A stretch of DNA of 64,000 nucleotides from Staphylococcus equorum (GCF_001747895.1 NZ_LNNB01000019.1:124001-188000), one strand, 5' to 3'; shown: positions 8,406-18,167, counted from the stretch's first letter. Notes: generated by a model not told the origin, from the letters alone. Translations and numbers: made by a program.

Positions 8406-8936
8406 TTACGAAATTCTAGCTTTATTCATTAATCGTGGTTGATATATTGCACCAAGTACATCAATGTTATGAGTAGCAATCATTTGGATGAGTTTTGCGA
8501 AAACTTTAGGAGAACAAGAAACATTTATTTTATCTCTATTGAAGGTATATGTAATATGCTCCGTTTGATTGATTAAGTTCAAAATATCAATGACTTTGTC
8601 TTTAACAAAAGCGTCGTAAAGTCCATCGATAGTTAGTTCAAAACGTTTAGAAGATAACAATAAATGATCAAGATCTAATAGTTTTTCAGAATGATTACTT
8701 TCTATAATTTGATAAATTAAATAATTATGGAAGCTCAGAAAACTAATAATATATGGTAACTGGTATTTTGGTAAGTTGACCTTTAATGCATACAAGTTAT
8801 TTTCTTTGAAAATTGAAAACTTGAATGAGTTGCAAAAATTAATTTGCTTACATAATTTAGTTAAATTTTTACGTGTGGCACGTTTGTTAAGTCCACCTAT
8901 ATTTAACACAAAAGTTTCTGTTCTATCTAAAAACAT
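8406..8936 (-). CDS. Orphan protein of unknown function, 176 residues
   Basis: I do not recognise this protein. It has a good start (TATGGAGGTATAAT before the ATG), no signal peptide, and no membrane segment, so it should be cytosolic. Composition is basic in the N-terminal part ('NKRATRKNLTKLCKQINFCNSFKF') with alternating short strands and helices. There may be two similar halves, each beginning with a strand followed by helix, but I cannot prove duplication. It stands alone on the minus strand between the PTS gene and the BASS transporter, sharing the bidirectional terminator. Confidence 0.7.
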   Translation of the reverse strand: MFLDRTETFVLNIGGLNKRATRKNLTKLCKQINFCNSFKFSIFKENNLYALKVNLPKYQLPYIISFLSFHNYLIYQIIESNHSEKLLDLDHLLLSSKRFELTIDGLYDAFVKDKVIDILNLINQTEHITYTFNRDKINVSCSPKVFAKLIQMIATHNIDVLGAIYQPRLMNKARIS

Positions 8937-9201
8937 ATTATACCTCCATATCTATATAAAGTGTCATATGGATATTAATCATAATATTCTTTACACTTAA
9001 AATTATACAAGTTTTTATTTCTATTAAATTGTACCACTCTTTTAAAATGTTGGCACTAGGTCTTTAGAACGAAGTTGAAAATTATTTTTGAAGTTAAATT
9101 TTTGGCTTTTAAAAAGTTGGAATATTTTGAAAATTCAGTTGTATAGCTGTTTAAAGTATGATACATTTTTCATTATTAATACATAGAGGAAGTGTTTAGA
9201 G

Positions 9202-10116
9202 ATGTTATCAAAAGTGAGTAAGTTTGCAACAAACACATTCTTGATATGGATGTTAATCGCTGCAATAATTGGCTTTATTTTTCCAACTCAGTTAGCTACG
9301 TTAAGTGGTTGGGTGCCATATTTACTTGGTATCGTAATGTTAGGGATGGGATTGACCATTGACCCTAAAGATTTTAAGATTGTATTTCAATCGCCTAAGT
9401 GCGTAATAATTGGTGTGATTTTGCAATACACAATCATGCCTTTAGCGGCTTTTTTAATTGCTAAATTATTTCAATTACCACCAGAAATTGCAATTGGTGT
9501 GATATTAGTTGGGTGTTGTCCAGGGGGAACATCAAGTAACGTTATGAGTTATTTAGCAAATGCGAATGTTGCGTTGTCTGTAGCTATTACAAGCGTCTCT
9601 ACGTTACTTGCTCCGTTCTTAACGCCAGCATTAATTTATTTATTCGCACATGAATGGTTACAAGTTTCATTTATGAGTATGTTTTGGTCAGTAGTGCAAG
9701 TGATACTTATTCCTATTGCGATTGGTTTTATATTACAAAAAGTATTTAAAAAATTCGCTGATAAGACTGCAACTGCATTGCCAATCGTTTCTGTAATTGC
9801 TATTTCACTGATACTCGCTTCTGTAGTAGGTGGGAGTAAATCACAAATACTAGAAACAGGATTGCTCATTTTTGCAGTAGTCATACTACATAACATTGTT
9901 GGTTATGTATTAGGATATACATTAGCAAATATATTTAAACTGGAACGCGCTGATAAAAAAGCTGTTTCGATTGAAGTTGGTATGCAGAATTCAGGGTTAG
10001 CAGTAACATTAGCTACTGTACACTTTAGTCCTTTATCGGCAGTGCCTGGGGCAGTATTTAGTTTGGTACACAATATTACCGGACCAATTTTAGCAAAATA
10101 TTGGAATAAACGGTAA
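9202..10116 (+). CDS. Bile acid:sodium symporter (BASS) family protein
   Basis: 304 residues, about nine to ten hydrophobic segments. Family features are 'LGIVMLGMGLTIDPKDF' near 45, 'GCCPGGTSSNVMSYLANANVALSVAITSVSTLLAP' at about 108-142 and 'EVGMQNSGLAVTLA' near 260, which in structures carry the sodium-binding and crossover region. It is an inner-membrane sodium-coupled organic anion carrier. In non-gut bacteria, members move pantoate, keto acids or related anions, so the substrate stays open. GGAAGTG upstream of the ATG supports the start. Confidence 0.85.
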   Translation: MLSKVSKFATNTFLIWMLIAAIIGFIFPTQLATLSGWVPYLLGIVMLGMGLTIDPKDFKIVFQSPKCVIIGVILQYTIMPLAAFLIAKLFQLPPEIAIGVILVGCCPGGTSSNVMSYLANANVALSVAITSVSTLLAPFLTPALIYLFAHEWLQVSFMSMFWSVVQVILIPIAIGFILQKVFKKFADKTATALPIVSVIAISLILASVVGGSKSQILETGLLIFAVVILHNIVGYVLGYTLANIFKLERADKKAVSIEVGMQNSGLAVTLATVHFSPLSAVPGAVFSLVHNITGPILAKYWNKR

Positions 10117-10138
10117 TAACACTAGAAGCATAAACAAT

Positions 10139-10172
10139 GAGGCTGGGACATATCACATGTCTCAGCCTCAAT
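10139..10172 (+). terminator. Staphylococcal 'GAGGCTGGGACAT' terminator repeat
   Basis: GAGGCTGGGACAT (10139-10151) pairs perfectly or nearly with ATGTCTCAGCCTC (10157-10169). The same hairpin recurs at 27385-27415. It ends the BASS gene. Confidence 0.85.
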
Positions 10173-10281
10173 TGCTATATTACCATTTTAAAATCTAAAC
10201 TACATATTTCGATTTTAAAATATGATAAGCTAGCATTAATATAATTTAACGAAACAACAAGTGGACAGAGGAGGATATATT

Positions 10282-10926
10282 ATGTATAGAGCAGTCATAT
10301 TTGATTTTGATGGCACGATTATTGATACAGAAAGGCATCTATTTGAAATCATTAATAAGCACTTGAAAAAACATAATTTAACTGAAATAACATTGGATTT
10401 TTATCGTCAATCTATTGGCGGAGCTGCGACGGATTTACATCATTATTTAGAAAGTCAATTAGGCAAAGAACATAAGCATGAAATTTATGTCGAACATAGT
10501 AGCACAAGCGTTGATTTGCCAATCATTGATGCAATGAAACAGTTAATGGACTATTGCAAAAAATGTCATATACCCATGGCGATTGCGACGAGTAGCTATA
10601 GAGCTGACATCAAACCAGCTTTTGAAAGTCTAGGATTAAGCAATTATATCGATATCGTTGTAGGTCGAGAAGATGTTGAAGCAGTTAAACCAAGCCCTGA
10701 GCCATACCTCACTGCTGTTCAAAAACTGAATTACAATCCTGGAAATTGTTTAGCAATCGAAGACTCAGTTAATGGTGCAACTGCCGCAGTTTTAGCCGGT
10801 TTAGATGTTATCGTCAATACAAATACAATGACAGAAAAACAAGATTTTAGCGAAGTGGCATTTACTGGAAAAGATTTAACCGGTGAAGAAATCATTAAGA
10901 CGTACTTTGAGAAAAATAGAGGCTAA
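10282..10926 (+). CDS. HAD-superfamily hydrolase, beta-phosphoglucomutase-like
   Basis: 214 residues. Motif I is FDFDGTIIDTE (nucleophile and acid Asp), motif II is the Thr/Ser of IATSSYR, motif III the Lys of AVKPSPEPY, and motif IV EDSVNGA. The alpha-helical cap lies between motifs I and II (subclass I, as in PGMB/YhcW phosphatases). The ATG at 10282 is preferred because AGAGGAGG lies just before it; the earlier GTG includes that site. It is followed after four bases by a small membrane protein gene. Probable small-molecule phosphatase. Confidence 0.82.
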   Translation: MYRAVIFDFDGTIIDTERHLFEIINKHLKKHNLTEITLDFYRQSIGGAATDLHHYLESQLGKEHKHEIYVEHSSTSVDLPIIDAMKQLMDYCKKCHIPMAIATSSYRADIKPAFESLGLSNYIDIVVGREDVEAVKPSPEPYLTAVQKLNYNPGNCLAIEDSVNGATAAVLAGLDVIVNTNTMTEKQDFSEVAFTGKDLTGEEIIKTYFEKNRG

Positions 10927-10930
10927 TTAA

Positions 10931-11122
10931 ATGAGTGGATATTTAATTTTATTTTTCTTGGGTGGGCCCATTGTATTGGCGATAAGTAATTTGGTATTAG
11001 GTCCGATTTTTAATAAAAAAATACCTTTTAAAATACAATTTAGATCATTTATGGTAGGAACAGTGGTTTATTTGTTAGGCGCTAGTTTAATATATTATTT
11101 TGTGCTTCAAGATAAATTATAA
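10931..11122 (+). CDS. Small membrane protein, 63 residues
   Basis: Two hydrophobic segments (about 4-25 and 42-60) separated by a basic loop 'NKKIPFKIQFR'. It starts four bases after the HAD stop and is therefore probably in its transcript, using GAGG inside the end of that gene. A terminator follows. No function recognised. Confidence 0.6.
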   Translation: MSGYLILFFLGGPIVLAISNLVLGPIFNKKIPFKIQFRSFMVGTVVYLLGASLIYYFVLQDKL

Positions 11123-11144
11123 ATTTGTACCTGATTTTAAATAT

Positions 11145-11177
11145 AAAAAGGGAGCTTCCATATGGAGGCTCCCTTTA
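11145..11177. terminator. Terminator between convergent genes
   Basis: AAAGGGAGC.TCCATATGGA.GCTCCCTTT forms a nearly perfect palindromic stem with A and T runs. Confidence 0.85.
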
Positions 11178-11252
11178 GCACGCAAACAAAGCACTGTTGC
11201 GAACTCAACTGCATTATATATGTTAGCTTATATTTAATATAAACATTGTTAA

Positions 11253-11435
11253 TTATAAAAGTTGGAAAATCAATGTTGCTACAACGAGGACAAGTAGTAT
11301 TGAATCTATACCTACCATGATTGCAAAACGCGTATTTTTTTCCCCAGTTTCTTTAGAGGCTTTTACTGCTTTTAAATTAGGAATCAAACTTACAATCAGT
11401 AAAATAATTACAATAACGCCTATAATCATACTCAT
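11253..11435 (-). CDS. Small membrane protein, 60 residues
   Basis: A hydrophobic start (SMIIGVIVIILLIVSLIP), a short charged loop (KAVKASKETGEKN) and a second hydrophobic segment. The start codon overlaps the stop of the upstream gene by four bases (ATGA), so the two proteins are translationally coupled and may work together. Function unknown. Confidence 0.6.
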   Translation of the reverse strand: MSMIIGVIVIILLIVSLIPNLKAVKASKETGEKNTRFAIMVGIDSILLVLVVATLIFQLL

Positions 11436-11791
11436 GATTTGTCACCACCATTTTTATTTTTTTCTATATATTCCCAAACATAACCAGCGATGATACCAAC
11501 AATTAAACCGACAATAATACCAACTTTTATGGTAGATATTAAAGCACATATGATAATAGCTAATAACAATGCGATTGGAATCGTGATACCAAATTTATAT
11601 TTTCGTTCTGGTGAATCAACAATAGAAAATAAGACATAATATAATATAGCAAATACTACAATTACAAGTAGACTTTTTAAAATTAATTGTCCAATTGAAC
11701 TATCTGAACCAGTAACATAATTTAATAAGAAAAATAACACACCAAAGATAAGAGAAACTGTAATTGTTTTTTTAAGTAAAATTTTATTCAT
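11432..11791 (-). CDS. Membrane protein of unknown function, 119 residues
   Basis: Four hydrophobic segments with a short charged C-terminus (EYIEKNKNGGDKS). The ATG has AAAGGAG upstream. It forms a two-gene unit with the downstream 60-residue membrane protein. I recognise no family motif; a DUF-type small membrane protein is the safest description. Confidence 0.65.
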   Translation of the reverse strand: MNKILLKKTITVSLIFGVLFFLLNYVTGSDSSIGQLILKSLLVIVVFAILYYVLFSIVDSPERKYKFGITIPIALLLAIIICALISTIKVGIIVGLIVGIIAGYVWEYIEKNKNGGDKS

Positions 11792-11863
11792 GTTGAACTC
11801 CTTTGTAATAAAATCTAATGAAAATTATACCATAGAAAGTTTGAAATATAGAACGTCACAAAA

Positions 11864-12526
11864 TTAATGCAACCTTTGGCCGTCATATTGATGATGATCA
11901 TTTAAATAGGCGTAAAACAATCCGATGATCAAACCCCCGCCAATATAGTTTCCAATTGCAGCACCAAGTAAATTGATTAATGTAGGAATAACTGCCAATA
12001 AATCACTTTGATAAACGAGTCCACCAGCAAATAATACAGAATTATAAACGACATGTTCATAACCCATAAAGGCGAATATGGATACGCCAAACATCATGAC
12101 AAACATTTTAGCTAGAATGTCATCAATTTGCATGGCGATGACTAATGAAATATTGATAAAAAAATTAGCGAATATCCCTTTGATTAAAATTGCCAAAAAT
12201 CCTGCGGCAAATAGTTTATGCTCTATTGTAATTTCAAGCTGTATGAACATCTCCGGAGACATAATATCTGAATGTCGTGTGAGTGTGAAAAATATTAATC
12301 CTCCTGCCACGTTTCCTATAAAGCATAAGGTGAAAATTTTTAAGATACGCATAGGGCTAATAACACGATAATACAATCCAACAGTGAAATACACAAAATT
12401 ACTTTGCTTTTTTTGACGAAATAAAATACAATTAATAACGGAAATGTAAGCCCTTACATAAATCAAAAAATAATTGTTCCAATTTTTAGATTTTATAGTA
12501 TAATGGCGACATGATAAGTGTTTCAT
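11864..12526 (-). pseudogene. Formate/nitrite transporter (FNT) family, 5'-truncated
   Basis: The C-terminal two thirds is clearly FNT: 'YFTVGLYYRVISPMRILKI', 'GIFANFFINISLVIA' (the NxLV region), 'FAFMGYEHVVYNS' (family GFEHSVAN) and 'GAAIGNYIGGGLIIGLFYAYL'. About 80-90 N-terminal residues with the first helices are missing; the preceding 55 residues do not resemble FNT and no convincing start exists. Full-length members are about 260-280 residues and form pentameric channels. The promoter of the divergent permease begins exactly where the missing part should be. I read it as a decayed remnant, though a short protein could still be made. Confidence 0.55.
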
Positions 12527-12561
12527 CTTTATTTATAATCGAAAGAGATGGGGTTTGAATT

Positions 12562-13950
12562 ATGAATGAGAACAATGAGTTACAGAGGGGACTAGGTGCG
12601 CGTCAGATGAGAATGATTGCACTTGGTGGAACAATTGGAGTCGGACTGTTTTTAGGAGCTACAAGCACTATAAAATGGACAGGTCCTTCAGTTATATTTG
12701 CATATTTAATTGCAGGTATATTTATATTTTTAGTAATGAGAGCAATGGGAGAGATGGTTTATTTACACCCAACTTCTGGTTCCTTTGCTAACTTTGCAAG
12801 TGATTACATACATCCAGTAGCTGGTTATTTAACAGCCTGGAGCAATATTTTCCAATGGGTAGTTGTTGGTATGAGTGAGGTAATAGCTGTTGGAGAATAT
12901 ATGAATTATTGGTTTCCTGATTTACCGCAATGGATACCAGGCGTTATTGTAGTAGTATTATTGGCTTGTGCAAATCTTGTGTCAGTTAAAGCTTTTGGTG
13001 AATTTGAATTCTGGTTTGCAATGATCAAAATCGTAACGATTATCTTAATGATAATTGCTGGTTTTGGAATTATCTTCTTCGGGTTAGGTAATGGAGGAGA
13101 GGCAATTGGACTTTCTAATTTATGGTCTCACGGTGGTTTTATGCCTAATGGTTGGTTAGGATTCTTCTTTGCACTATCTATTGTAATTGGTTCATATCAA
13201 GGTGTAGAGTTAATTGGAATCACTGCCGGAGAAACAAAAGACCCACAAAAAAATATAAAAAGTGCAGTTAATGGTGTCATTTGGCGTATATTAATTTTCT
13301 ATATTGGAGCTATTTTTGTAATTGTTACAGTTTATCCTTGGGATCAATTAGGTAACATTGGTAGTCCATTTGTTGCTACATTTGCAAAAGTTGGTATTAC
13401 ATTTGCTGCTGGACTAATAAACTTTGTTGTACTTACTGCAGCAATGTCTGGCTGTAACTCAGGTATATTTAGTGCAAGTCGTATGACATTGAATTTATCT
13501 CAAAAAGGTATGCTACCTAAATTCTTTGGTAAAGTTATGAAAAATGGTGTGCCAGTCTGGACTGTAATTGCAATTGCATTAGGTATTTTAATCGGTGCAT
13601 TATTGAACGTTATTTTACCACTATTTATTAAAGGTGCAGATAGTATATTTGTATATGTTTATAGTGCATCTATATTACCAGGCATGGTGCCTTGGTTTAT
13701 GATTTTAATTAGTCACTTAAGGTTTAGAAAAAATCATCCTGAAGAAATAAAAGGGCATCCATTTAAAATGCCAGGTGGGGCTTTTACTAACTATATTACA
13801 ATGGCATTCTTTATTGTCGTATTGATAGGCATGCTATTTAATAAAGAAACAGTAGTCTCAGTAGTAATAGGTATAGTATTCTTATTATTCATGACGATGT
13901 TCTTTTTCTTAAAAGGCTATCATAAGTTAGGTAAAGATAAACAAATTTAA
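12562..13950 (+). CDS. Amino acid permease, APC superfamily (AAT family)
   Basis: 462 residues with twelve predicted helices. The N-terminal signature 'RQMRMIALGGTIGVGLFLGATSTI' binds substrate and ion in this family; 'AMGEMVYLHPTSGSFANFASDYI' and 'GVELIGITAGETKDPQKNI' are classical AAT-family motifs. It resembles the D-serine/D-alanine/glycine and proline/GABA permeases; specificity cannot be decided. GAGATGGGG lies before the ATG. A TATAAT at about 12501 upstream fits its own promoter. It is monocistronic and has a strong terminator. Confidence 0.85.
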   Translation: MNENNELQRGLGARQMRMIALGGTIGVGLFLGATSTIKWTGPSVIFAYLIAGIFIFLVMRAMGEMVYLHPTSGSFANFASDYIHPVAGYLTAWSNIFQWVVVGMSEVIAVGEYMNYWFPDLPQWIPGVIVVVLLACANLVSVKAFGEFEFWFAMIKIVTIILMIIAGFGIIFFGLGNGGEAIGLSNLWSHGGFMPNGWLGFFFALSIVIGSYQGVELIGITAGETKDPQKNIKSAVNGVIWRILIFYIGAIFVIVTVYPWDQLGNIGSPFVATFAKVGITFAAGLINFVVLTAAMSGCNSGIFSASRMTLNLSQKGMLPKFFGKVMKNGVPVWTVIAIALGILIGALLNVILPLFIKGADSIFVYVYSASILPGMVPWFMILISHLRFRKNHPEEIKGHPFKMPGGAFTNYITMAFFIVVLIGMLFNKETVVSVVIGIVFLLFMTMFFFLKGYHKLGKDKQI

Positions 13951-13977
13951 CATAGGTTGATAATTCAAATGAAATAT

Positions 13978-14033
13978 AGGTTAGCTATTTTATGACTGAA
14001 ACTACTAAGTTATAAAATAGCTAACCTTTTTAT
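13978..14033 (+). terminator. Terminator of the amino acid permease
   Basis: A perfect 16-bp stem: AGGTTAGCTATTTTAT (13978-13993) with ATAAAATAGCTAACCT (14012-14027), followed by T residues. Confidence 0.9.
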
Positions 14034-14084
14034 TATAAAAAATAGCTCTAAAACTGTGGATATAAGTGCTTGTACAACTACTAT

Positions 14085-14101
14085 TTTACAGAAAATTTAC
14101 A
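14085..14101 (+). promoter_or_regulatory. PhoP/WalR-type direct repeat upstream of alkaline phosphatase
   Basis: TTTACA-N5-TTTACA at 14085-14101 has the 11-base period of PhoP boxes and, on the other strand, reads TGTAAA-N5-TGTAAA, which also satisfies the WalR consensus. It ends 11 bases before a TTGACG -35-like hexamer (14113-14118). Confidence 0.5.
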
Positions 14102-14182
14102 TTATTAAAATGTTGACGCAAAATTAATGGATTACACTTAACATGTAAGCACAATAATACATATCAAAGGAGTTATTAATTT

Positions 14183-15613
14183 ATGAAACTATTTAATAAG
14201 TTAGCAACTGTAACTGTAGCTAGTGCAATTGTTGTTGGCTCGGCATTAGGCAATGTACAACCAACATATGCTTCTGGTAATGGAAAAGCATCAAATGATA
14301 CACCTGATGTATCGTATATGGGAAATACTGAAAACCCTAAAAATGTAATATTCTTAGTAGGCGATGGTATGGGACCATCTTATAATTCAGCGTATCGTTA
14401 TTTCGCAGATAATCCTGAAACAAAAGAAATGGAAAAAACTGCGTTCGATAAACATCTTGTCGGTAATCAACGTACAAATCCAGCTGATCCAAAAGAGAAT
14501 GTAACGGATTCAGCAGCATCTGCTACTGCATTTAGCTCTGGTCATAAGACATATAATGGCGCAATAGGTGTAGATGAAAATAAAGAAAATGTTAAAACAG
14601 TATTAGAACAAGCGAAAGAAAATGGTAAATCTACCGGTTTAGTTTCAACTGCTGAGATTACAGATGCAACACCTGCAGCTTATGCATCACACGTAGATTC
14701 ACGCGATAAAAAAGATGAAATCGCACAACAATTTTATAATGATAAAATTAATGGCGAACATAAAGTAGATGTCTTACTCGGTGGTGGTGCAAAATATTTC
14801 GGTGAAGAAAATGGTAATTTAACAGATAAATTTAAAAAAGATGGCTATGATGTTGTAGATAATAAAACCGATTTACAAAAATCAACAAGTAAACAAATAT
14901 TAGGTTTGTTCGCTGATGGAAATATGCCATTACAAATAGACGCACCTGATAAAAATCCTAAACTATTAGATATGACAGAAACTGCAGTTAATAAATTACA
15001 GCAAAATGATAAAGGTTTCTTTTTAATGGTGGAAGGCGCTTCGATTGATAAAGCAGGGCATCCAAATGATGTTACTGGTGTAATGTCAGAAATGGAAGGT
15101 TTTGAAAAATCATTTGATTATGCCATGAACTATGCTAAAGAACATAAAGATACACTTGTAGTAGCAACTGCAGATCACTCGACAGGTGGTTTATCAATTG
15201 CCAAAGGTGAAGATTACCTTTGGAATCCTCAAGTAATTCACGATATGAAACATTCAGGCACATACATGACTGAACAAATTGCCAAAGGTGAAGATGCTGA
15301 ACAAGTAATTAATGAAGGTTATGGTTTTGATGTAGAAGCAGCTCAAATTGATAAAATTAAAGATGAAGCTGAGAAACTGAAAAAATTAAATGAAGATGAT
15401 GAGGCATATGAAGGGCAATTACAAGAATTACAAAATGCAATTCAAAAACCAATCAATGATAAATCGAATACGGGGTGGACTACAACTGGACATACAGGTG
15501 AAGACGTGAACACATATGCGTTTGGTCCTGGTAGTGATAAATTCCAAGGAAATATAGATAATACAGATAATGCTAAAAACATTTTTGAACTCTTAAAAAG
15601 TGATGCTAAATAA
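14183..15613 (+). CDS. phoB: Alkaline phosphatase, secreted
   Basis: 476 residues. Residues 1-31 are a signal peptide (KLFNKLATVTVASAIVVGSALG) with AYAS-like cleavage near PTYAS-G. The catalytic motif TDSAASATAFSSG has the nucleophile Ser110 next to Asp109, as in E. coli PhoA. Metal ligands are visible in FLVGDGMGPS, VEGASIDKAGH, ATADHSTGG and TGHTGEDV. It frees inorganic phosphate from organic phosphates outside the membrane. A PhoP-like box upstream suggests phosphate-starvation control. AAGGAG precedes the ATG. Confidence 0.93.
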   Translation: MKLFNKLATVTVASAIVVGSALGNVQPTYASGNGKASNDTPDVSYMGNTENPKNVIFLVGDGMGPSYNSAYRYFADNPETKEMEKTAFDKHLVGNQRTNPADPKENVTDSAASATAFSSGHKTYNGAIGVDENKENVKTVLEQAKENGKSTGLVSTAEITDATPAAYASHVDSRDKKDEIAQQFYNDKINGEHKVDVLLGGGAKYFGEENGNLTDKFKKDGYDVVDNKTDLQKSTSKQILGLFADGNMPLQIDAPDKNPKLLDMTETAVNKLQQNDKGFFLMVEGASIDKAGHPNDVTGVMSEMEGFEKSFDYAMNYAKEHKDTLVVATADHSTGGLSIAKGEDYLWNPQVIHDMKHSGTYMTEQIAKGEDAEQVINEGYGFDVEAAQIDKIKDEAEKLKKLNEDDEAYEGQLQELQNAIQKPINDKSNTGWTTTGHTGEDVNTYAFGPGSDKFQGNIDNTDNAKNIFELLKSDAK

Positions 15614-15642
15614 ACAGAATATCAATATTTAGGGTAACTTGT

Positions 15643-15688
15643 AATAAGGGACTAAAAATCGCTATACGTTTTACTAGTCCCTTATTCA
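15643..15688 (+). terminator. Terminator of alkaline phosphatase
   Basis: AATAAGGGACTA pairs with TAGTCCCTTATT across a loop of about 20 bases. Confidence 0.75.
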
Positions 15689-15698
15689 AATTCATAAA

Positions 15699-15748
15699 AA
15701 AGCACCTATCAAAACAGCGTATTATGCTGACGATAGGTGCTTTTCTTT
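15699..15748 (-). terminator. Terminator of the mur operon
   Basis: AAAGCACCTATC pairs with GATAGGTGCTTT, with an A run on its left side that serves as the T tract for the minus-strand operon. Confidence 0.8.
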
Positions 15749-15773
15749 AATATAGTTCAACTTAACATATCGA

Positions 15774-16649
15774 TTAATGTTTAAATTGAATTTTAGATAA
15801 ATGCTTACGGTAATTATCTAAAGCCATTTTAGACTGCGTAATAGAGTCTAGTGCACTTTGATAATTCAATGCAATATAACGATAGTAAAGTATATCTACT
15901 GTAAAAAGTTGAGCAAATAATGATGTTGTCGCGGCCATACGCAGTTCGTTTTCATCCGTTTGACCATATATTAAAGTATGGTCTGAAACTTTTGCGACTG
16001 GATTATCATTAGAACTAGAAATTGTAATAATTGGAATATTATAGTCCATTGCGACTTTAGCCATAGATTGCATTTCACTGTGATTACCTTGATTTGTTAC
16101 AAAGATAATACAGTCATTTTCATCGTGTGTTGCTAATGTTGACATAAATAAATGCGTTTCCTGTAACAAACGGACATTGAGTCCAATGCGTGATAATTTT
16201 TGAAATAAATCAGTAACGATGACGAGTGAAGCACCATAACCAAATAGGAATATTGTGTTTGAACGCTTCATTGTTTCACAAATACTATCAATACTATATT
16301 CATCTATGTACGTTGATACATAGTTCATCGTCTCTGTTGCACGAGATAGCATTTTTGTTTTTAGCGTATCGACTGACTCATTATCCGCCAATTCAAGGTG
16401 ATTATTATGGATTGCATCATCAGGTAAATAACGAGAAATGGCAATTTTTAATTCTTGGAAACCTTTATCTGTAATTTTTTTACTAAATCTAACGATGGAT
16501 GCAGTGCTAGTATGAATCTCGTTAGATAAATCTTGAACTGACATATTGATGATTTTATGTGGTGAATTCAAAATAAAATCTGCAATCTTTTTCTCACTTT
16601 TAGTTAACTGAGCATAATTGCTGTCAATTTTGTAAAGTACGTTGGTCAT
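15774..16649 (-). CDS. murR: MurR/RpiR-type regulator of the MurNAc operon
   Basis: 291 residues. An N-terminal HTH_6 domain (LTKSEKKIADFILNSPHKI...VQDLSNEIHTSTASIVRFSKKI) precedes a SIS domain (about 125-250, with 'TIFLFGYGASLVIVTDLFQKLSRIG'). In relatives MurR senses MurNAc 6-phosphate and represses uptake and breakdown genes. It is the last gene of mupG-murQ-murP-murR, starting 2 bases after the murP stop, the same order as reported in S. aureus. Confidence 0.85.
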   Translation of the reverse strand: MTNVLYKIDSNYAQLTKSEKKIADFILNSPHKIINMSVQDLSNEIHTSTASIVRFSKKITDKGFQELKIAISRYLPDDAIHNNHLELADNESVDTLKTKMLSRATETMNYVSTYIDEYSIDSICETMKRSNTIFLFGYGASLVIVTDLFQKLSRIGLNVRLLQETHLFMSTLATHDENDCIIFVTNQGNHSEMQSMAKVAMDYNIPIITISSSNDNPVAKVSDHTLIYGQTDENELRMAATTSLFAQLFTVDILYYRYIALNYQSALDSITQSKMALDNYRKHLSKIQFKH

Positions 16650-16651
16650 AG

Positions 16652-18091
16652 TTAATCACCTAAGCTATCAGATTCTCTCATAGTCTTCGTCGTACCTAAG
16701 AAATAGGTGAAGACGAAACCACCTGCATACGCAGCGAGTAGTCCAGCAATATATCCTAAATACATATGATCTGAAATCAAAGGTAACAATGAGATCCCAC
16801 TAGGTCCGATTGCAGTTGCCCCAATGTGACCAATACCTCCAACAACAGCGCCACCAATACCTCCACCAATACATGCAGTGAAGAATGGTTTGCCTAATGG
16901 TAAAGTGACACCATAAATTAAAGGTTCTCCTATTCCTAAAAATCCTACAGGTAGTGCACCTTTGAGTGTATTTCTTAAAGTCGTATTTTTTCTACATCTT
17001 ACCCATAAAGCTAAAGCAGCACCAACTTGACCAGCACCTGCCATTGCAGCAATAGGAAGTAAATAAGTTGCACCCGTTTGATTGATCATTTCAATATGAA
17101 TAGGCGTAAATATATGATGTAATCCTAACATAACTAGTGGTAGGAAAAAAGCACCGATGATAAAGCCGCTAAAAACGCCACCGATACTGATTGTAGCATT
17201 GATGACAGATACTAAACCGTCAGAAACAAAACCAGCTAATGGCATAAAGATAAATATAGTTAATAAACCGATGATAAATAACGTAATAGTTGGTGTGACA
17301 ATAATATCTACTGCATTAGGGACAATTTTATGTAATCGTTTTTCAACGATACTAAGAAGCCAAACTGCAAAAATAACGCCAATAATACCACCTTGACCAG
17401 GTTGTAGTGGTTCGCCTGTAAATATGTTAATAATCGCATTTTCATCAGTTAATCCTGTGAGTAATGTAGTACCACCAATAACACCACCTAATCCTGGTGT
17501 TGCGCCGAATTCTTTGGCTGCATTAATACCTGTAAAGATAGCTAGATAAGCTAACATACCATCTTTAATTACATTGAACACTGTGACAAGTTGTGTAACC
17601 CAGTCACCTGAAATTTGACCAGCAGCTAAAAGGTTACTTAATACTGCTGCAATACCACCAATTAATCCGGCACCAATAAAGGCTGGAATTAACGGAATAA
17701 AGATATTGGCAATTGTTTTTAATAATTTATTAAAGGCGCCGCGCTTTTGTTTGCTTTGAATTGCTGTTTTATTTTCTTGTGCTTTTGCTTCAGCATCAGC
17801 TTTATAATTCGTTGAATTATGAGGAATTGTTTCCCCTAGACGTACACCGCTTAATTGAGATATATGATCCGCTACTTTATTAACAGTACCTGGACCAACT
17901 ACTACTTGCACGCGTTCGTCTTTTACGACGCCCATAACGCCTTGAGTTGCTTTTAATTTATCATAATCTACTTTGTTTTCATCAATCACTTTAATTCTGA
18001 CACGTGTCATACAATTAATAACATTATCCATATTATCAAGACCACCAACAGCGTCTATAATATGTTCTGCGAGTTTTTGTTCTTTTGTCAT
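16652..18091 (-). CDS. murP: PTS EIIBC, N-acetylmuramic acid type
   Basis: 479 residues. The EIIB domain comes first; its phosphorylation site is Cys27 in [12 protein letters not shown]. After a linker ending about 115, the EIIC domain has about ten helices with '[24 protein letters not shown]' and '[18 protein letters not shown]'. There is no EIIA. In S. aureus MurP takes up MurNAc-GlcNAc and phosphorylates it. Position between murQ and murR in an operon with mupG makes that function very likely here. GGAGG is close before the ATG. Confidence 0.88.
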   Translation of the reverse strand: MTKEQKLAEHIIDAVGGLDNMDNVINCMTRVRIKVIDENKVDYDKLKATQGVMGVVKDERVQVVVGPGTVNKVADHISQLSGVRLGETIPHNSTNYKADAEAKAQENKTAIQSKQKRGAFNKLLKTIANIFIPLIPAFIGAGLIGGIAAVLSNLLAAGQISGDWVTQLVTVFNVIKDGMLAYLAIFTGINAAKEFGATPGLGGVIGGTTLLTGLTDENAIINIFTGEPLQPGQGGIIGVIFAVWLLSIVEKRLHKIVPNAVDIIVTPTITLFIIGLLTIFIFMPLAGFVSDGLVSVINATISIGGVFSGFIIGAFFLPLVMLGLHHIFTPIHIEMINQTGATYLLPIAAMAGAGQVGAALALWVRCRKNTTLRNTLKGALPVGFLGIGEPLIYGVTLPLGKPFFTACIGGGIGGAVVGGIGHIGATAIGPSGISLLPLISDHMYLGYIAGLLAAYAGGFVFTYFLGTTKTMRESDSLGD

Positions 18092-18167
18092 CCTATATAC
18101 CTCCTTATTGCATCATAGTTATATGGTTCATGTGGCAACGTGACATTGCTATTTAAATCAGTGTAAA

